A DNA stretch of 64,000 nt from positions 363,477-427,476 of the forward strand of contig NC_018253.1 in assembly GCF_000227135.1 (NCBI RefSeq), given 5' to 3'. Of this stretch, positions 19,195-28,893 are shown piece after piece. This DNA comes from Leishmania donovani. Lineage: Eukaryota > Euglenozoa > Kinetoplastea > Trypanosomatida > Trypanosomatidae. Positions within the stretch are counted from its first letter, which is position 1; each line of letters begins with the position of its first letter. The notes below the pieces were generated by a model that was given only the letters and a program-made list of their open reading frames with translations, had not been told where the DNA came from and ran no database searches. The translations under genes and the position numbers were made by a program.

Positions 19195-21234
19195 ATGTCT
19201 GCCAAGTACCCGCCCGAGAGCAAGTCACCGCACAACAGCAGCGGCGAGGAGGAAGAGGAAGACGAGGACGATGAGGAAGAGATCGAGGAGTGGACGGAGG
19301 TGACGCCGCTGAGCGAGCTGGCGGAGCTGGAGGACGGCCCTAGCAGCCACTTCGTCGGCGGCTTCAGTGTATGCAACCATCTCGGCGACGCCATCGACCG
19401 CGTGCAGTTCAAGGAGGACATTGTGCTCGTCTTTCCTGGTGTTTACGCAGCAGCCTCGTCCTCCTCGCCCTCCTCTTCGTCACCGCTGGAGCTGAACGAG
19501 GCGCAGCTGGGAGGCCTGCGCGTTTACAGCGTCTCCTACGCCCGTGAACATTCATCGCACGGTGGAAGCAAGAGGGCAGCAGAGCCGCGTTACATGTCGC
19601 CGTCCAAGCGCCGTGTTGGGCCATGGTTCACCTACCTTACGGCCGCAGCGGCAGCTGTGTTTCTCGCTCAGGGCAGCAGCGGCGGTGGTACCAAGTACGC
19701 AAAGTCCAGCAAGGCACACAACCCCTTAGAGGCCGCCGCCTTGAAGGCAGTGGAGGCGATAGACAGTCGGAAGGCCGCCTCGACAACCACCATGCACACC
19801 ACAAGTGGCTCCAGCGTGTTTGCGCCGGCGATCACCGCCACCACAGCGAATCCGCAGCTCTATCCCGTGTTCGATTTCCCCATCTCCATTGCGTATACCA
19901 AAGAGCCCGTTGATGCCGCGGCTTCGTCGACCTGTGGGCTGCCCCACTACATGCAGCAGGCGCAGGACAGCGACGAAGATGAGGAAGACGAGGAAGCCAA
20001 CGAGACGGGCGGTGGCGACGATAGCGGGGCCGAGCAAGAACAGGAAGAACCCGGCGCCGGCGCTTTGCGAGAGGAGGTGGCCATCACCCTTGCCGGCCTG
20101 TGCGCGCGCGCTGGCGTGACGATCGGCGCCCTTACGCGTACACACATCACCCACTGCGTTATCGGCTCTCCGCAGCAGCATCCGACGTCATCCGAAGCAA
20201 GTACTGTCGCTCCGCGAATCGCCATCACAGCGGCGCCGCTATCGGAGGCGCTAGTGGATCACTGCCTTGTGTATGGAGGATCGGCCTACGGACTCTACGC
20301 CTATCCGCGCTGTGCTCTAGCGATGCGCAGCTGCATCGTGGAAGGGCCAAACACAGAGGCTGCCACGTATAACGCCGCCAGTGCCTCCGCTGCCAGCGCA
20401 GCCTCCGCGGGCGGTAGTTGTGGCGGCTCTGCCCTCGCACAACTGCAGCGGCGCCAAGCGCGCACGCAGTTGCTGCGCCGCTACATGGACCGCTTCGAAG
20501 AGGGCCAGGCCCACGACACGGGCGCTAGCGGACGTGGGGGGGAATCTCGCGACATTGAGGAGGGTGTCCTTCCGCGCTTCTGCGTACCTGGTGCGAGCGC
20601 TGCTGGCGCGGCTGCCATCCCGATGCCGTGCGAAGTCGCCATCATGTGCGATGACGCTGATGTGCAGCTCACAGACTGCCTCATCACCCACACCCGGCAC
20701 GGTGTGCTCCTGCACGGTGGCTGCGCCGGCACAGTGGTTAAGAGCTTATCGGTGCGCAGCATTGCGGAGGTAGGCCTCTACGTGTACGGGATGGCTGGTG
20801 CAGCCGATGTGCAGTACAGCTCAGTGCTTGCGTGTGGGCTGGCGTGTCTGCTGGTGGTTGGCCCGTCTGCTGCCCAGGTGGCCGCCGCAGAGGCCGAGCT
20901 TCCGGCTCGCCCGTCCGAAGAAGACGAGGAGGAGGGCACTGAGCAGTCCGAAGATGGCCAAGACCGGCGTCGCCCGATATTTTCACAGCACCCGCACATT
21001 CGATCCAACTGCTTTATCGGGGCCGTCCGTGTGCAGGGCGAGGTGCGTAGCGGTGCCATGGTCGACAATCTTGTCTTCCTCCCTCGTGACGAGCAAGGTG
21101 TTGCCGCCGCGGCAGCAGCTGGTGCGCAGACGGTACTCAGCGTGCCTGCCGACACAGAGCGCAGCTTTGCGTATGTCGGGATGGAGGGAGAGCGGGTCCC
21201 GGCACGTGCGGCAGACGAGGCCGCTGCAGCGTAA
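19195..21234 (+). CDS. Right-handed parallel beta-helix repeat protein
   Basis: The product is 679 residues from ATG 19195; the frame reaches a GTG at 19033 upstream, but that stretch reads like UTR. After an acidic N-terminus (runs of Glu/Asp, residues 17-32) comes GDAIDRV (about 63) followed by VLVFPGVY (about 77-84). This is the entry motif of pectin-lyase-like beta-helices (AI..V...D.I.V.PG.Y). Later coils include VDHCLVYGGSAYGLYAYP (about 354) and a run at about 489-556 with LTDCLITHTRHGVLLHGGC and VRSIAEVGLYVYGM, typical of PbH1 repeats. Low-complexity acidic linkers separate the coils. No catalytic carbohydrate-lyase residues are evident and there is no signal peptide. An intracellular scaffold role like that of SHCBP1 or FBXO11 beta-helices is more likely than an enzyme. 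No F-box is visible. Confidence 0.8.
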   Translation: MSAKYPPESKSPHNSSGEEEEEDEDDEEEIEEWTEVTPLSELAELEDGPSSHFVGGFSVCNHLGDAIDRVQFKEDIVLVFPGVYAAASSSSPSSSSPLELNEAQLGGLRVYSVSYAREHSSHGGSKRAAEPRYMSPSKRRVGPWFTYLTAAAAAVFLAQGSSGGGTKYAKSSKAHNPLEAAALKAVEAIDSRKAASTTTMHTTSGSSVFAPAITATTANPQLYPVFDFPISIAYTKEPVDAAASSTCGLPHYMQQAQDSDEDEEDEEANETGGGDDSGAEQEQEEPGAGALREEVAITLAGLCARAGVTIGALTRTHITHCVIGSPQQHPTSSEASTVAPRIAITAAPLSEALVDHCLVYGGSAYGLYAYPRCALAMRSCIVEGPNTEAATYNAASASAASAASAGGSCGGSALAQLQRRQARTQLLRRYMDRFEEGQAHDTGASGRGGESRDIEEGVLPRFCVPGASAAGAAAIPMPCEVAIMCDDADVQLTDCLITHTRHGVLLHGGCAGTVVKSLSVRSIAEVGLYVYGMAGAADVQYSSVLACGLACLLVVGPSAAQVAAAEAELPARPSEEDEEEGTEQSEDGQDRRRPIFSQHPHIRSNCFIGAVRVQGEVRSGAMVDNLVFLPRDEQGVAAAAAAGAQTVLSVPADTERSFAYVGMEGERVPARAADEAAAA

Positions 21235-22862
21235 CGGGCAAGCCTTTGCTCTCTTGCCCCTCCCCCGCCCCCGGCCCTCTACTGCTCATCTCTGCGCACG
21301 CGCGTGTTGTCATGTTCTCTCACTCTTTTGCGGGTGTGTGCGTGTGTTTGCCTCAAGCGACTGCGTGTGCGTCGCTGATGTACATCAAAACATGGCGCTC
21401 CTGTGCTGTTTGTTGTGGCATGTTGTCGTTGCACTTCTCCATCTTCACTGCCGCCTCGCTCACAGGGGCGAGAGCTGATTGGGCATCTGGAGAGCGTGAG
21501 TAGTGGACGTGTGTGTGTGTGTGCGTGCGGGTGCGTGCGCGTCAACATATGTATATGTATGCATGTATAAAGGAAGTGTGAGTAGGGAAGGGGGAGGGGT
21601 CCTTCTCTTCGGTGTTTGTGTAGAAGGCTCAACACGCGTGCCCGATCGGTAGCCGGCGTGCGGCCTCGACGGCCGCACGACTCCCCTCCCCCCTACTTTC
21701 CTGATTGCCCAGCGTGTTGCGTGCGCCCGAAAGGACAGTTCCACAGCGCGACGCACGAAAAGCAAACACGAAAGGCGGAGCGAGAGAGCCAGCCAACCCC
21801 CTTTGCGCAAGCACGAGAGGAGTGGGGGTGGGAAGGGGAGCGGCATACAGCCCTGCAAGGATCAGGTGCGGGCGCTGGCGCCGTCCACACGCATCGTTTG
21901 CTCGCGGTCGTGTTCACGGGTACGGATACGCGTGTGTGGCCATCTGCCCGCTGCGTCAGTCCTTGTGCGCCGATGAGCTGTGTGCGTTCGTGTGTGTGTG
22001 TGTGTGCTTGTGCCCTGCATGTGTCGTGCGTGCATCGCCGTGCGAGGGTGTGTGACAGTCAACGAGGTTGTGGCGCTCTCCTATCACACTGCCTTGGCGA
22101 CGGCGAGGGAAGCGGAGAGGGGAAGGGCGGGTTGGTGCCATGAGCTCCACTGTAACTCTCGTGCGCCGCTCAATCTTTCCTGAACCCCCCCCCTCTGGAT
22201 CTCTCTCCCTCTGTGTTCACTCGTGCACATGCATAGAAATGTGCAGTGGCTACCCGTGTACAGCACCCTGCTGGCAAAGGTGCCGCCGACACCGCGGCGC
22301 GGACCGAAAAGCATCAGAAACAGCGTGAGGGTGCGGGAGAGAACTAGGTGACACACCTCAGCGGGGATCGACGGAGCGCCGCCATCGCTCACCTCCAGTG
22401 CTTCTCCAAGTGATACGCCTCCACATCTTTCACTGCACCTCATGTCACTTCCTTTTCTTGTGCTGCTGCTGTTAAACCCGATCGAATCTTCGAGAGACGT
22501 CGAAGAAACCCATCCACCACCGCGTGTTGGTGCATGCGGCTGCGTGCACCAAGGCGCATGCAAGCACACACACACACTCGCACATCCACTCATACACCTA
22601 GCTTCAAGCACACATACGCACGCAGACGCGCACCGACGTCTGGGCGCACTTAGAAAGCATTAGTTTCTTTTTTCTCTTCTCGTTCGCGTCTATTTCGCTG
22701 AGCGTTCCGCCACTGCGGAAGCGGAGCGCGTTTCTGCACGACGCTTATCCGCGCAGCACCGTTGGCACCGAACACGCCGCGGAGGGGCGCAGGAAAGGGG
22801 GGTTGTGGACGCACGCGGGTGCCATTGCCCCTTTTCCACCCACACACGCCTTACAGCCTTTC
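21235..22862 (+). other. Intercoding region, 1.6 kb
   Basis: Non-coding. It contains (GT)n runs at about 21509-21523 and 21991-22007, TATG-rich alternating sequence at about 21546-21570, and a short (CA)n at about 22565-22576. A T-rich pyrimidine tract at about 22665-22698 followed by AG at 22701-22702 is a good trans-splice acceptor candidate for the next gene, giving a 5' UTR of about 160 nt. Confidence 0.55.
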
Positions 22863-25800
22863 ATGTCCTCTTCTCCAACGCCTGCGGGGATGGGGACGCT
22901 CTATGTCAACGATTTCAAGGCACAGATCGCATCTATTCTGGGGTCCCGTGCCGCGGCGACTGGCACCAGCCCTTCTGGCTCACCAGCGACGGAAGGCTGT
23001 GGTCTCGCAAGGCGCCCCCAAGCGCGCCGAGAAGGAGGCGGCGGCCTCAGTCAGCGCAATTCGCCTTTCCGGCACGGCAGTGGCAGTGGGGACTTCGGCA
23101 GCGTCACGCCGCCTCCAGGGGCAGTGCCCTACTCCCCCTCCGCAAGTCGTGGGACGCCGCTAGTGACGCCAACGCGCGGCAGTGGCGCGAATTGTTCTGG
23201 AGAGCGCGCGAAGAGCGCGCGCCGCTGCTCCCGTGCGGCGCTGCTGCTCGACACGTCCGCTGTCTTCGTGAAACCCACGCCGCAGAAGCAGCGGCACCGC
23301 CACCTCTCCCCCGGCACGTCCGCGCGTGACAACAAAGAGAAATCATCACGCGCCAGATGTGTAACCACGTCGGCATCGCGACGGCGCGGCCCAAAGCGGG
23401 ATGGCGCACAGTGCGTCGGCAGCTTATCCGCAGGGCACACGAACGTCACCCTCTCCACTGGCGTAGGTGGTGGCTACGCGATTCACGTAAGCCGGCACCC
23501 CGTCTACTCCGGCAGAGGAGCACCGCAGCGGAAGTGTACCTCCCCTCCGCCAGCTGCTGGCAAGGCCGCCGGAGTGCAAGGAGGCCTCGCCATATCCGTC
23601 GAAGCGAACACCGTGCGGCAGCTGCAGAGAGGCGGGGCGGACAAGCCGGTGGCATCGGTGGCAGCGACCAAAACCGCGCCTGTCAAGGCTGCCACGGCCT
23701 TGGGTGTCTGCCCAGCGGTGAGCGCAGGCCAGACGAGACCGCCGGCGCAACGCGGCAGCATCATCGAGCAACTGGCGGTAGCCACCCAGATGAAAGGCGG
23801 TGACGGTTCCACGCTGGGACAGGCCGCACACGAGCCGCACGCTAACGCCTCCGTGGCAAGGTCATCGAGTCCGCGAAAGTGTCCTCTGCCGCATTCCGAG
23901 AGTGAACTGCGGTTGTCGAGGCTCACCGGCAGCAGCAACACAAGGCCGCTAGGTCCGCTGCAGTTGCACGATCGAATGCGCATGCACCTGCAGCAGGCGT
24001 CGTTCAATGTGAGCGCCAGCGCTGCTGGCGAGGCAGACAGGCGCTTGCCGAATGACGCGCTCGTCCTTGCGGGCCCGGAACGGACGCCGGGCGGAGAGGA
24101 GAACCCCATGTACACTCAACTCAAGGCATTCCAGCTGCCCCAGGGGCACACAGCCGCGTCCCCAACCCCCGCGCCACCCCCGTTGCCGGGCCCAGCAACG
24201 ACCGGCGGCACACCCGCAGCAGCGCCCTCCGCTGCACCACCCCCTCCAGCCGCGCCAGGCGCAGTGACAACGGTGACGGACCTAACTTCTGCGCCAGCAC
24301 CGGCACCTGCCGCTGGCATACCCGCCACAGTGGCGCCCCCTCCGTCGCCAGGGGCCGACGTCCTTGCCGCCGCCGCCTTCGCAGGCGCACCTGCGGCTAG
24401 CCCAGCGCCGCCGCCGCCGCCACCACCACCAGCGGTCGCAGCAGGCGCAGGAGCCGTCAACGCACCCGCTGCGGGCGGTTCGGCTGCGGGAATGGGTGCC
24501 TCAGCTGCTGCCGCAGCTTCCGGCGCACGGCTGTCTGCACACCCGGTCTCTGCGCGGGAGCTGACGAGGGAGATGACGGAGGCGGAGGAGGAGCGCTTGC
24601 TGCGTGACCTCATCGCCGCGTCACGTCACGGCCACCGGTGCGCGCGGCCGCAGCCGTCAGCCGGCTCGGCTGTCCCCGCCACGGACGCCATCCTCACTGC
24701 CGCGATAGAGACGGCGCTGCAGCTGAGACGGGAGGCAAACAGCGGCGCGCTCCACGGCTGGCGGAGGCCACCGGCAAACGTGCTGTTGCCTGACCCGACG
24801 CAGTCCGCGCCTACGTGGGCGGTGCTCAAGTCGGTACCTGCCCAGGAGGCGCAGCAGGCGGCCGCCGCGGCTGCTATCGCACAGCCCAGTGGCGGAGCCC
24901 CTGGGAACCACTTAGCATCACCGACGGATGACATGAAAGCCGCCGCGCACGACGTCGCTGAGAACGCCGCTGACGGCGACGAAACCGCGCGGGTGCTGGA
25001 CTGCATTGACTACCACGCGCCGTTCCAGTGCGTCCTCCGTCCCGAGTACGTGGAGCGCGACCTCGTGCCAGCGGCCTTGAGCGTGGAAGTCGTCGCCCAC
25101 ACCGGCGTGGATGGCCTCATGAAGTCTTGCCCTACCAACCGCACCCCCCCAGGCGCCGCGGCGGCGGCGGAGCAGAGGGACAATATCAATGCGGATGCGC
25201 TCGCTCCAGCGGCAGCAGCCAGCAGCGACACCGCAGTGAAGACGCTAGCTGCGCAGGCCGTCATTTTGCGCGACCCGCTCTCTCTTCTCGCGTGCGAGCA
25301 CCTCGCCGAGGACACAATCGACATCACCGCTCGCCGCCGCGCGTACCTGTCGGCGATGGATGCGTTGCGCGGCGTCACGCGCGGCGGTGCGCTTTCCACC
25401 AACCGCCCCGGTGCGCTGGCCTCCACGCTCCAAGAAGCCTCATCACTTGGTGCGGTGTTTTGCGAGCTGTCGTACCCGGCCAAGGTACTGCTTTCAGCGA
25501 TCCTGTACATGCGCTCGCTCGGGGCGCTGCCGAGCCTGCTGCGAGTTGGCCCGCTCACCGAGTACAGTCCCGTCGTGGACAAGGAAAACTGCATCGAACT
25601 TGTCTTCTACAACCCGCTCGACGAGGAGCAGGGCGTGCGAGCGGCACAGGAGGAGCAGCAGAAGTCGGGGAAGCTGAAGCCCTCGCGGCATCGGTTTGAG
25701 CGAGGGCGCGCGGTGGGCGCAACAGTCCTTCACAGACAAGTGCCAGCTGGTCGCGTGTCGCTCATCGAGGCTGTGACCCCGATCAACGCCCCGGGAAGGG

Positions 25801-28145
25801 CGCGCTCGCAGCCGCCCGCGGAGGGGCAACCGAGTAGCAGCCCAGGCGCGTCGTTCCGTAGCCGCTCAGGCAGGCAGTACGGCAGCACCACCCGTCGCTT
25901 CACGGGCGACTCCCTCGACGGAAAAGGTGAGGCGCACGCAAGCGACGCGCACAACTACACCGGCCCGTCCCCTTCACCGCTGTCGAAGCGGCGACTAACC
26001 ACCCTTGAGGACCGGCTGATGAGCGCGTTGTCCGCGACGGCGATGCGGCGGGCTGGCCCTGCGGCCTCCCGGAGCGTCAGCTCTGCCGCTGTCACCTCAC
26101 GCACCGTTTCACCGCACCGATTCTTTTCGCGCGCGATCTCCACAAACCTGGCTGAGTCGCAGCTGCACGACACGGAGGCCTCGCTGATGGCAGGTGACGC
26201 TCTCGACGAAGCACGGCGTTTGTCCGCCGCTGATGGCGGTGAGCCGTGTTCCTCTGAGAACGGTGGCTCCTGGCTACTGCGCAACGCGTCGCAGGATGGG
26301 CCCGCGCCGCACGTCTTTGCTCGCCAGGTGGGTGAACCGGGCACCAACGCTGATGAAAGCCTAAGTGGGAGTGAAAACGTCCATCGCGGCGACGCTGACC
26401 TCGCCTCTGGCCACCGGCGCCACCAGGAACTATCCCAGCTGCCAACTAAGCTGCAGGGGTGCGGCTCGGGGTGCGCCAGTCGCGTTCCGCGCGTGCGCAT
26501 TACACCTCCATCGGGTACATCGGCAAGCGGCACACCTGGCTCGTCTGCCCTTCGCCGCAGCTCCGTCATCGTTGCGCTCGAAGACCTGCAGCGGGCGGCT
26601 GAGAGGGGCGGCGTGCCGGCTGCTGCGCGCGCGGCAAACGCCCCCTCGCCACCGTCGCACTCACTCCCCGGCCGCACCGATCCCTTATCCACCGTCACGC
26701 AGCCTGCCAAGGCGATGCCACCGCCGCCGACGCACTTTGAAGCGGGCCAGCCGGCCACCACTTGTGGCTCGAGGGCCGCGGCAACGCCCGAAAGCGGCTC
26801 GGCACCGGCAAGCGCGTACGGCCCCGGCGTCGCCCGCTTCCCCACGGGCGAGCAGGAGCTTTGCGTGGTCTTGCGCGCCGTCGTGGCGCAGAAGTCGCAC
26901 GTGTACTCCTTCGGCAAGGCAGAGACAGTGCACGTGTTGCCCCCGCTGCCGCGGCGCAGCGCCGACGACGACGGCGACAAGGCGCTGCTGCGCAAGCAGA
27001 CAATGCAGAAGGCGGAGATGGAGCGCCTGGCCACGGACTCTTCGAGCCCACTACACAAATTCCTTTGCGGCGGTGACAAGCTGTGTGGCGAGGCGAAGAT
27101 AGAGGGGGACCAGTGGAGGGCTGCCTTGCTTGATCGGGCGCGCCGTGCTGCCGCCGCGGCGCGTCAGCGCGTCCCGGTCACGGTGAATGAGAATGGCATG
27201 CCGGCGTCGGCCGACTACGGCGACCTCGTTGTGGCCTTTGTTCTGAGCGGCAACGCGTCGGAGCTGAGCGGTTCGGTGCCGGACATGATGGAGCTGGAGG
27301 CGCTGCGGTACCGCATTTTCTCGCTGCTGGGGTACAGCGCGAGCGACCCGGCCGGAATGCAGGCGGTGAAGGAGGCCGCTGGAGTAGGTGGAGCATCCGC
27401 TGCGGCTCGACCGCCAGCAGAAGGAGTCACGCGGTCTTCTACGACGGCGCCTTCGCCTCTCGAACCCAATCTGGCGCGCCTGCAGCAGCACTTTACCTCT
27501 TTCAAAGCGTTCCATACCCCGGATTCACCACATCCGGAAACCAGGGAGACGCCGTCGTTTGGTGCGTCATCTGCGTCGCCGTGCGCCTCTTTAGTGAGGG
27601 GTCAGCGGCGGCCCAGCTTCTTTGAAGACGTGCTGCAACGAGCCGATCCTCTGGCGGACTTGGACGGCGGCGACGGCAGGAGGGGGCGCTACCTTACCGA
27701 GTTCGATGTGCAGCAGAGGCAGGGGACACTGCGGCAGAGGCAGAAGCAGGATGTGCAGACGCTGATGCTACAACGCTATCCGATCTACCGCGCCTCAAGC
27801 GTCGCGGAGAGCACTCTGCAGGCCTTCTTCGCTGAGGCAAAGGAAGCAGTCGTTGCGGCACGTCAGCAGGGGCGACGGCGCGACGACGCCAGGTCATCCA
27901 GCGGCCGCCCCAGCACTAGCGGTGGTCGCTTCTCCTCACCTGACCCGTCTTTGGACCCTCTTACGCGGTACACACGCGGCGACGCGGTGACGACTGCGCT
28001 GCAGGATTCGGAGCGTGATCTGCTGCGCTTCCGCCCTATGAACCTAAACAGCTTCCACCGCGAGCTCACCGACGCTGTGCAGTGCGCGTTGGATCTGCAG
28101 ATTTGGCAGGGCAAGAAAAACGTATTGCACGCGTTCCACATGTAG
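22863..28145 (+). CDS. Hypothetical large protein with Pro/Ala-rich tract
   Basis: The product is 1760 residues from ATG 22863, ending TAG 28143-28145; the 20 upstream in-frame codons begin with a non-ATG codon. The N-terminus MSSSPTPAGMGTLYVNDF and following KAQIASILGSR look conserved. Residues about 423-556 are a Pro/Ala/Gly-rich tract with runs of up to nine prolines, superficially like a formin FH1 region, but no FH2 domain follows. Three better-ordered regions can be seen: about 24540-25080 (helical, MTEAEEERLLRDLIAASRHG), about 25240-25620 (AKVLLSAILYMRSLGALP and ENCIELVFYNPLDEE), and the C-terminus (ALQDSERDLLRFRPMNL, then LDLQIWQGKKNVLHAFHM). Much of the rest is disordered. I recognise no family. 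Proline tracts often bind SH3, WW or profilin partners, but that is not evidence of function here. Confidence 0.85.
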   Translation: MSSSPTPAGMGTLYVNDFKAQIASILGSRAAATGTSPSGSPATEGCGLARRPQARREGGGGLSQRNSPFRHGSGSGDFGSVTPPPGAVPYSPSASRGTPLVTPTRGSGANCSGERAKSARRCSRAALLLDTSAVFVKPTPQKQRHRHLSPGTSARDNKEKSSRARCVTTSASRRRGPKRDGAQCVGSLSAGHTNVTLSTGVGGGYAIHVSRHPVYSGRGAPQRKCTSPPPAAGKAAGVQGGLAISVEANTVRQLQRGGADKPVASVAATKTAPVKAATALGVCPAVSAGQTRPPAQRGSIIEQLAVATQMKGGDGSTLGQAAHEPHANASVARSSSPRKCPLPHSESELRLSRLTGSSNTRPLGPLQLHDRMRMHLQQASFNVSASAAGEADRRLPNDALVLAGPERTPGGEENPMYTQLKAFQLPQGHTAASPTPAPPPLPGPATTGGTPAAAPSAAPPPPAAPGAVTTVTDLTSAPAPAPAAGIPATVAPPPSPGADVLAAAAFAGAPAASPAPPPPPPPPAVAAGAGAVNAPAAGGSAAGMGASAAAAASGARLSAHPVSARELTREMTEAEEERLLRDLIAASRHGHRCARPQPSAGSAVPATDAILTAAIETALQLRREANSGALHGWRRPPANVLLPDPTQSAPTWAVLKSVPAQEAQQAAAAAAIAQPSGGAPGNHLASPTDDMKAAAHDVAENAADGDETARVLDCIDYHAPFQCVLRPEYVERDLVPAALSVEVVAHTGVDGLMKSCPTNRTPPGAAAAAEQRDNINADALAPAAAASSDTAVKTLAAQAVILRDPLSLLACEHLAEDTIDITARRRAYLSAMDALRGVTRGGALSTNRPGALASTLQEASSLGAVFCELSYPAKVLLSAILYMRSLGALPSLLRVGPLTEYSPVVDKENCIELVFYNPLDEEQGVRAAQEEQQKSGKLKPSRHRFERGRAVGATVLHRQVPAGRVSLIEAVTPINAPGRARSQPPAEGQPSSSPGASFRSRSGRQYGSTTRRFTGDSLDGKGEAHASDAHNYTGPSPSPLSKRRLTTLEDRLMSALSATAMRRAGPAASRSVSSAAVTSRTVSPHRFFSRAISTNLAESQLHDTEASLMAGDALDEARRLSAADGGEPCSSENGGSWLLRNASQDGPAPHVFARQVGEPGTNADESLSGSENVHRGDADLASGHRRHQELSQLPTKLQGCGSGCASRVPRVRITPPSGTSASGTPGSSALRRSSVIVALEDLQRAAERGGVPAAARAANAPSPPSHSLPGRTDPLSTVTQPAKAMPPPPTHFEAGQPATTCGSRAAATPESGSAPASAYGPGVARFPTGEQELCVVLRAVVAQKSHVYSFGKAETVHVLPPLPRRSADDDGDKALLRKQTMQKAEMERLATDSSSPLHKFLCGGDKLCGEAKIEGDQWRAALLDRARRAAAAARQRVPVTVNENGMPASADYGDLVVAFVLSGNASELSGSVPDMMELEALRYRIFSLLGYSASDPAGMQAVKEAAGVGGASAAARPPAEGVTRSSTTAPSPLEPNLARLQQHFTSFKAFHTPDSPHPETRETPSFGASSASPCASLVRGQRRPSFFEDVLQRADPLADLDGGDGRRGRYLTEFDVQQRQGTLRQRQKQDVQTLMLQRYPIYRASSVAESTLQAFFAEAKEAVVAARQQGRRRDDARSSSGRPSTSGGRFSSPDPSLDPLTRYTRGDAVTTALQDSERDLLRFRPMNLNSFHRELTDAVQCALDLQIWQGKKNVLHAFHM

Positions 28146-28893
28146 CGTCTCTGCTTCTCCAGTGTCTCTGTGCTGCTGCCGGTGCGCGGTTCGTCGATGG
28201 AGGATGGACGTGTGGCACACACGTACATGTATAGATGCCTCGATACGGTGCTGTGCGCATGGGCACGTGCATGCGTGTGGGCGTCTGTAACGCTCGTGCG
28301 CTTCTCTGCACTGCCTCGGGCGCCTAGATCATCATAAAAACATAGAAACAACGACAGCAATGAAAACAACTCACAGCTCCTCAAAGGCAAGCAACGTCGA
28401 TGCCTGACGATGACCACCCGCTGCGACGCACCTCCCCCTCTCTCTCTCGGTGGCTGCCTAGTGGTGTGCGCGCCTCAGCACTTATCGACTATGCGCGCTG
28501 GAAGTCGGTCATGTCATGAGACCACCGCCGAGCCGATGCTGGGGCGCACGGGGGAGAGATGTATGTAAAAGAAATAGCGAGAGCAAGAGAGGGTGGCGTC
28601 GAAAGGTGCCTCGTGGGGATGGCAAGCGCGCTCCTCCACAACTAGACAGGGTTCGCATGCGGAGCTCCGCGGACGACGGTGACTGCGGAGAGCCGCACAT
28701 GCTAGGGACGCTGTGCGCATCGTCCCTTCGGCCGGATGCATCGCTTGAAGAGCCACGGCTGCCACACGGTACCCGCACATGTGTGCACACGCCAGGCCTC
28801 TCTCTCTCTCTCTGCCTGCGCCACCGTCCTCATCAACACCCCTATCCATCCTCCACTACCACTGCATCCATCCGGATCGCCCCACCGTGCCCA
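28146..28893 (+). other. Intercoding region, 0.75 kb
   Basis: Non-coding. A (CT)n tract at about 28797-28817 lies 80-95 nt before the first candidate ATG (28894), but no AG occurs between it and that ATG. The first AGs downstream fall at 28924-28954, just before an alternative in-frame ATG at 28960. This bears on the start of the next gene. Confidence 0.5.

Noticed and set aside
24130..24530. Proline-rich tract considered as evidence of a formin
   Set aside because: No FH2 domain or GTPase-binding region follows; the tract alone is compositional.
25955..27079. 374-codon minus-strand ORF inside the 1760-residue gene
   Set aside because: Shadow of the GC-rich + strand gene; composition is Ser/Arg/Ala low complexity, without start or splice signals on the minus strand.
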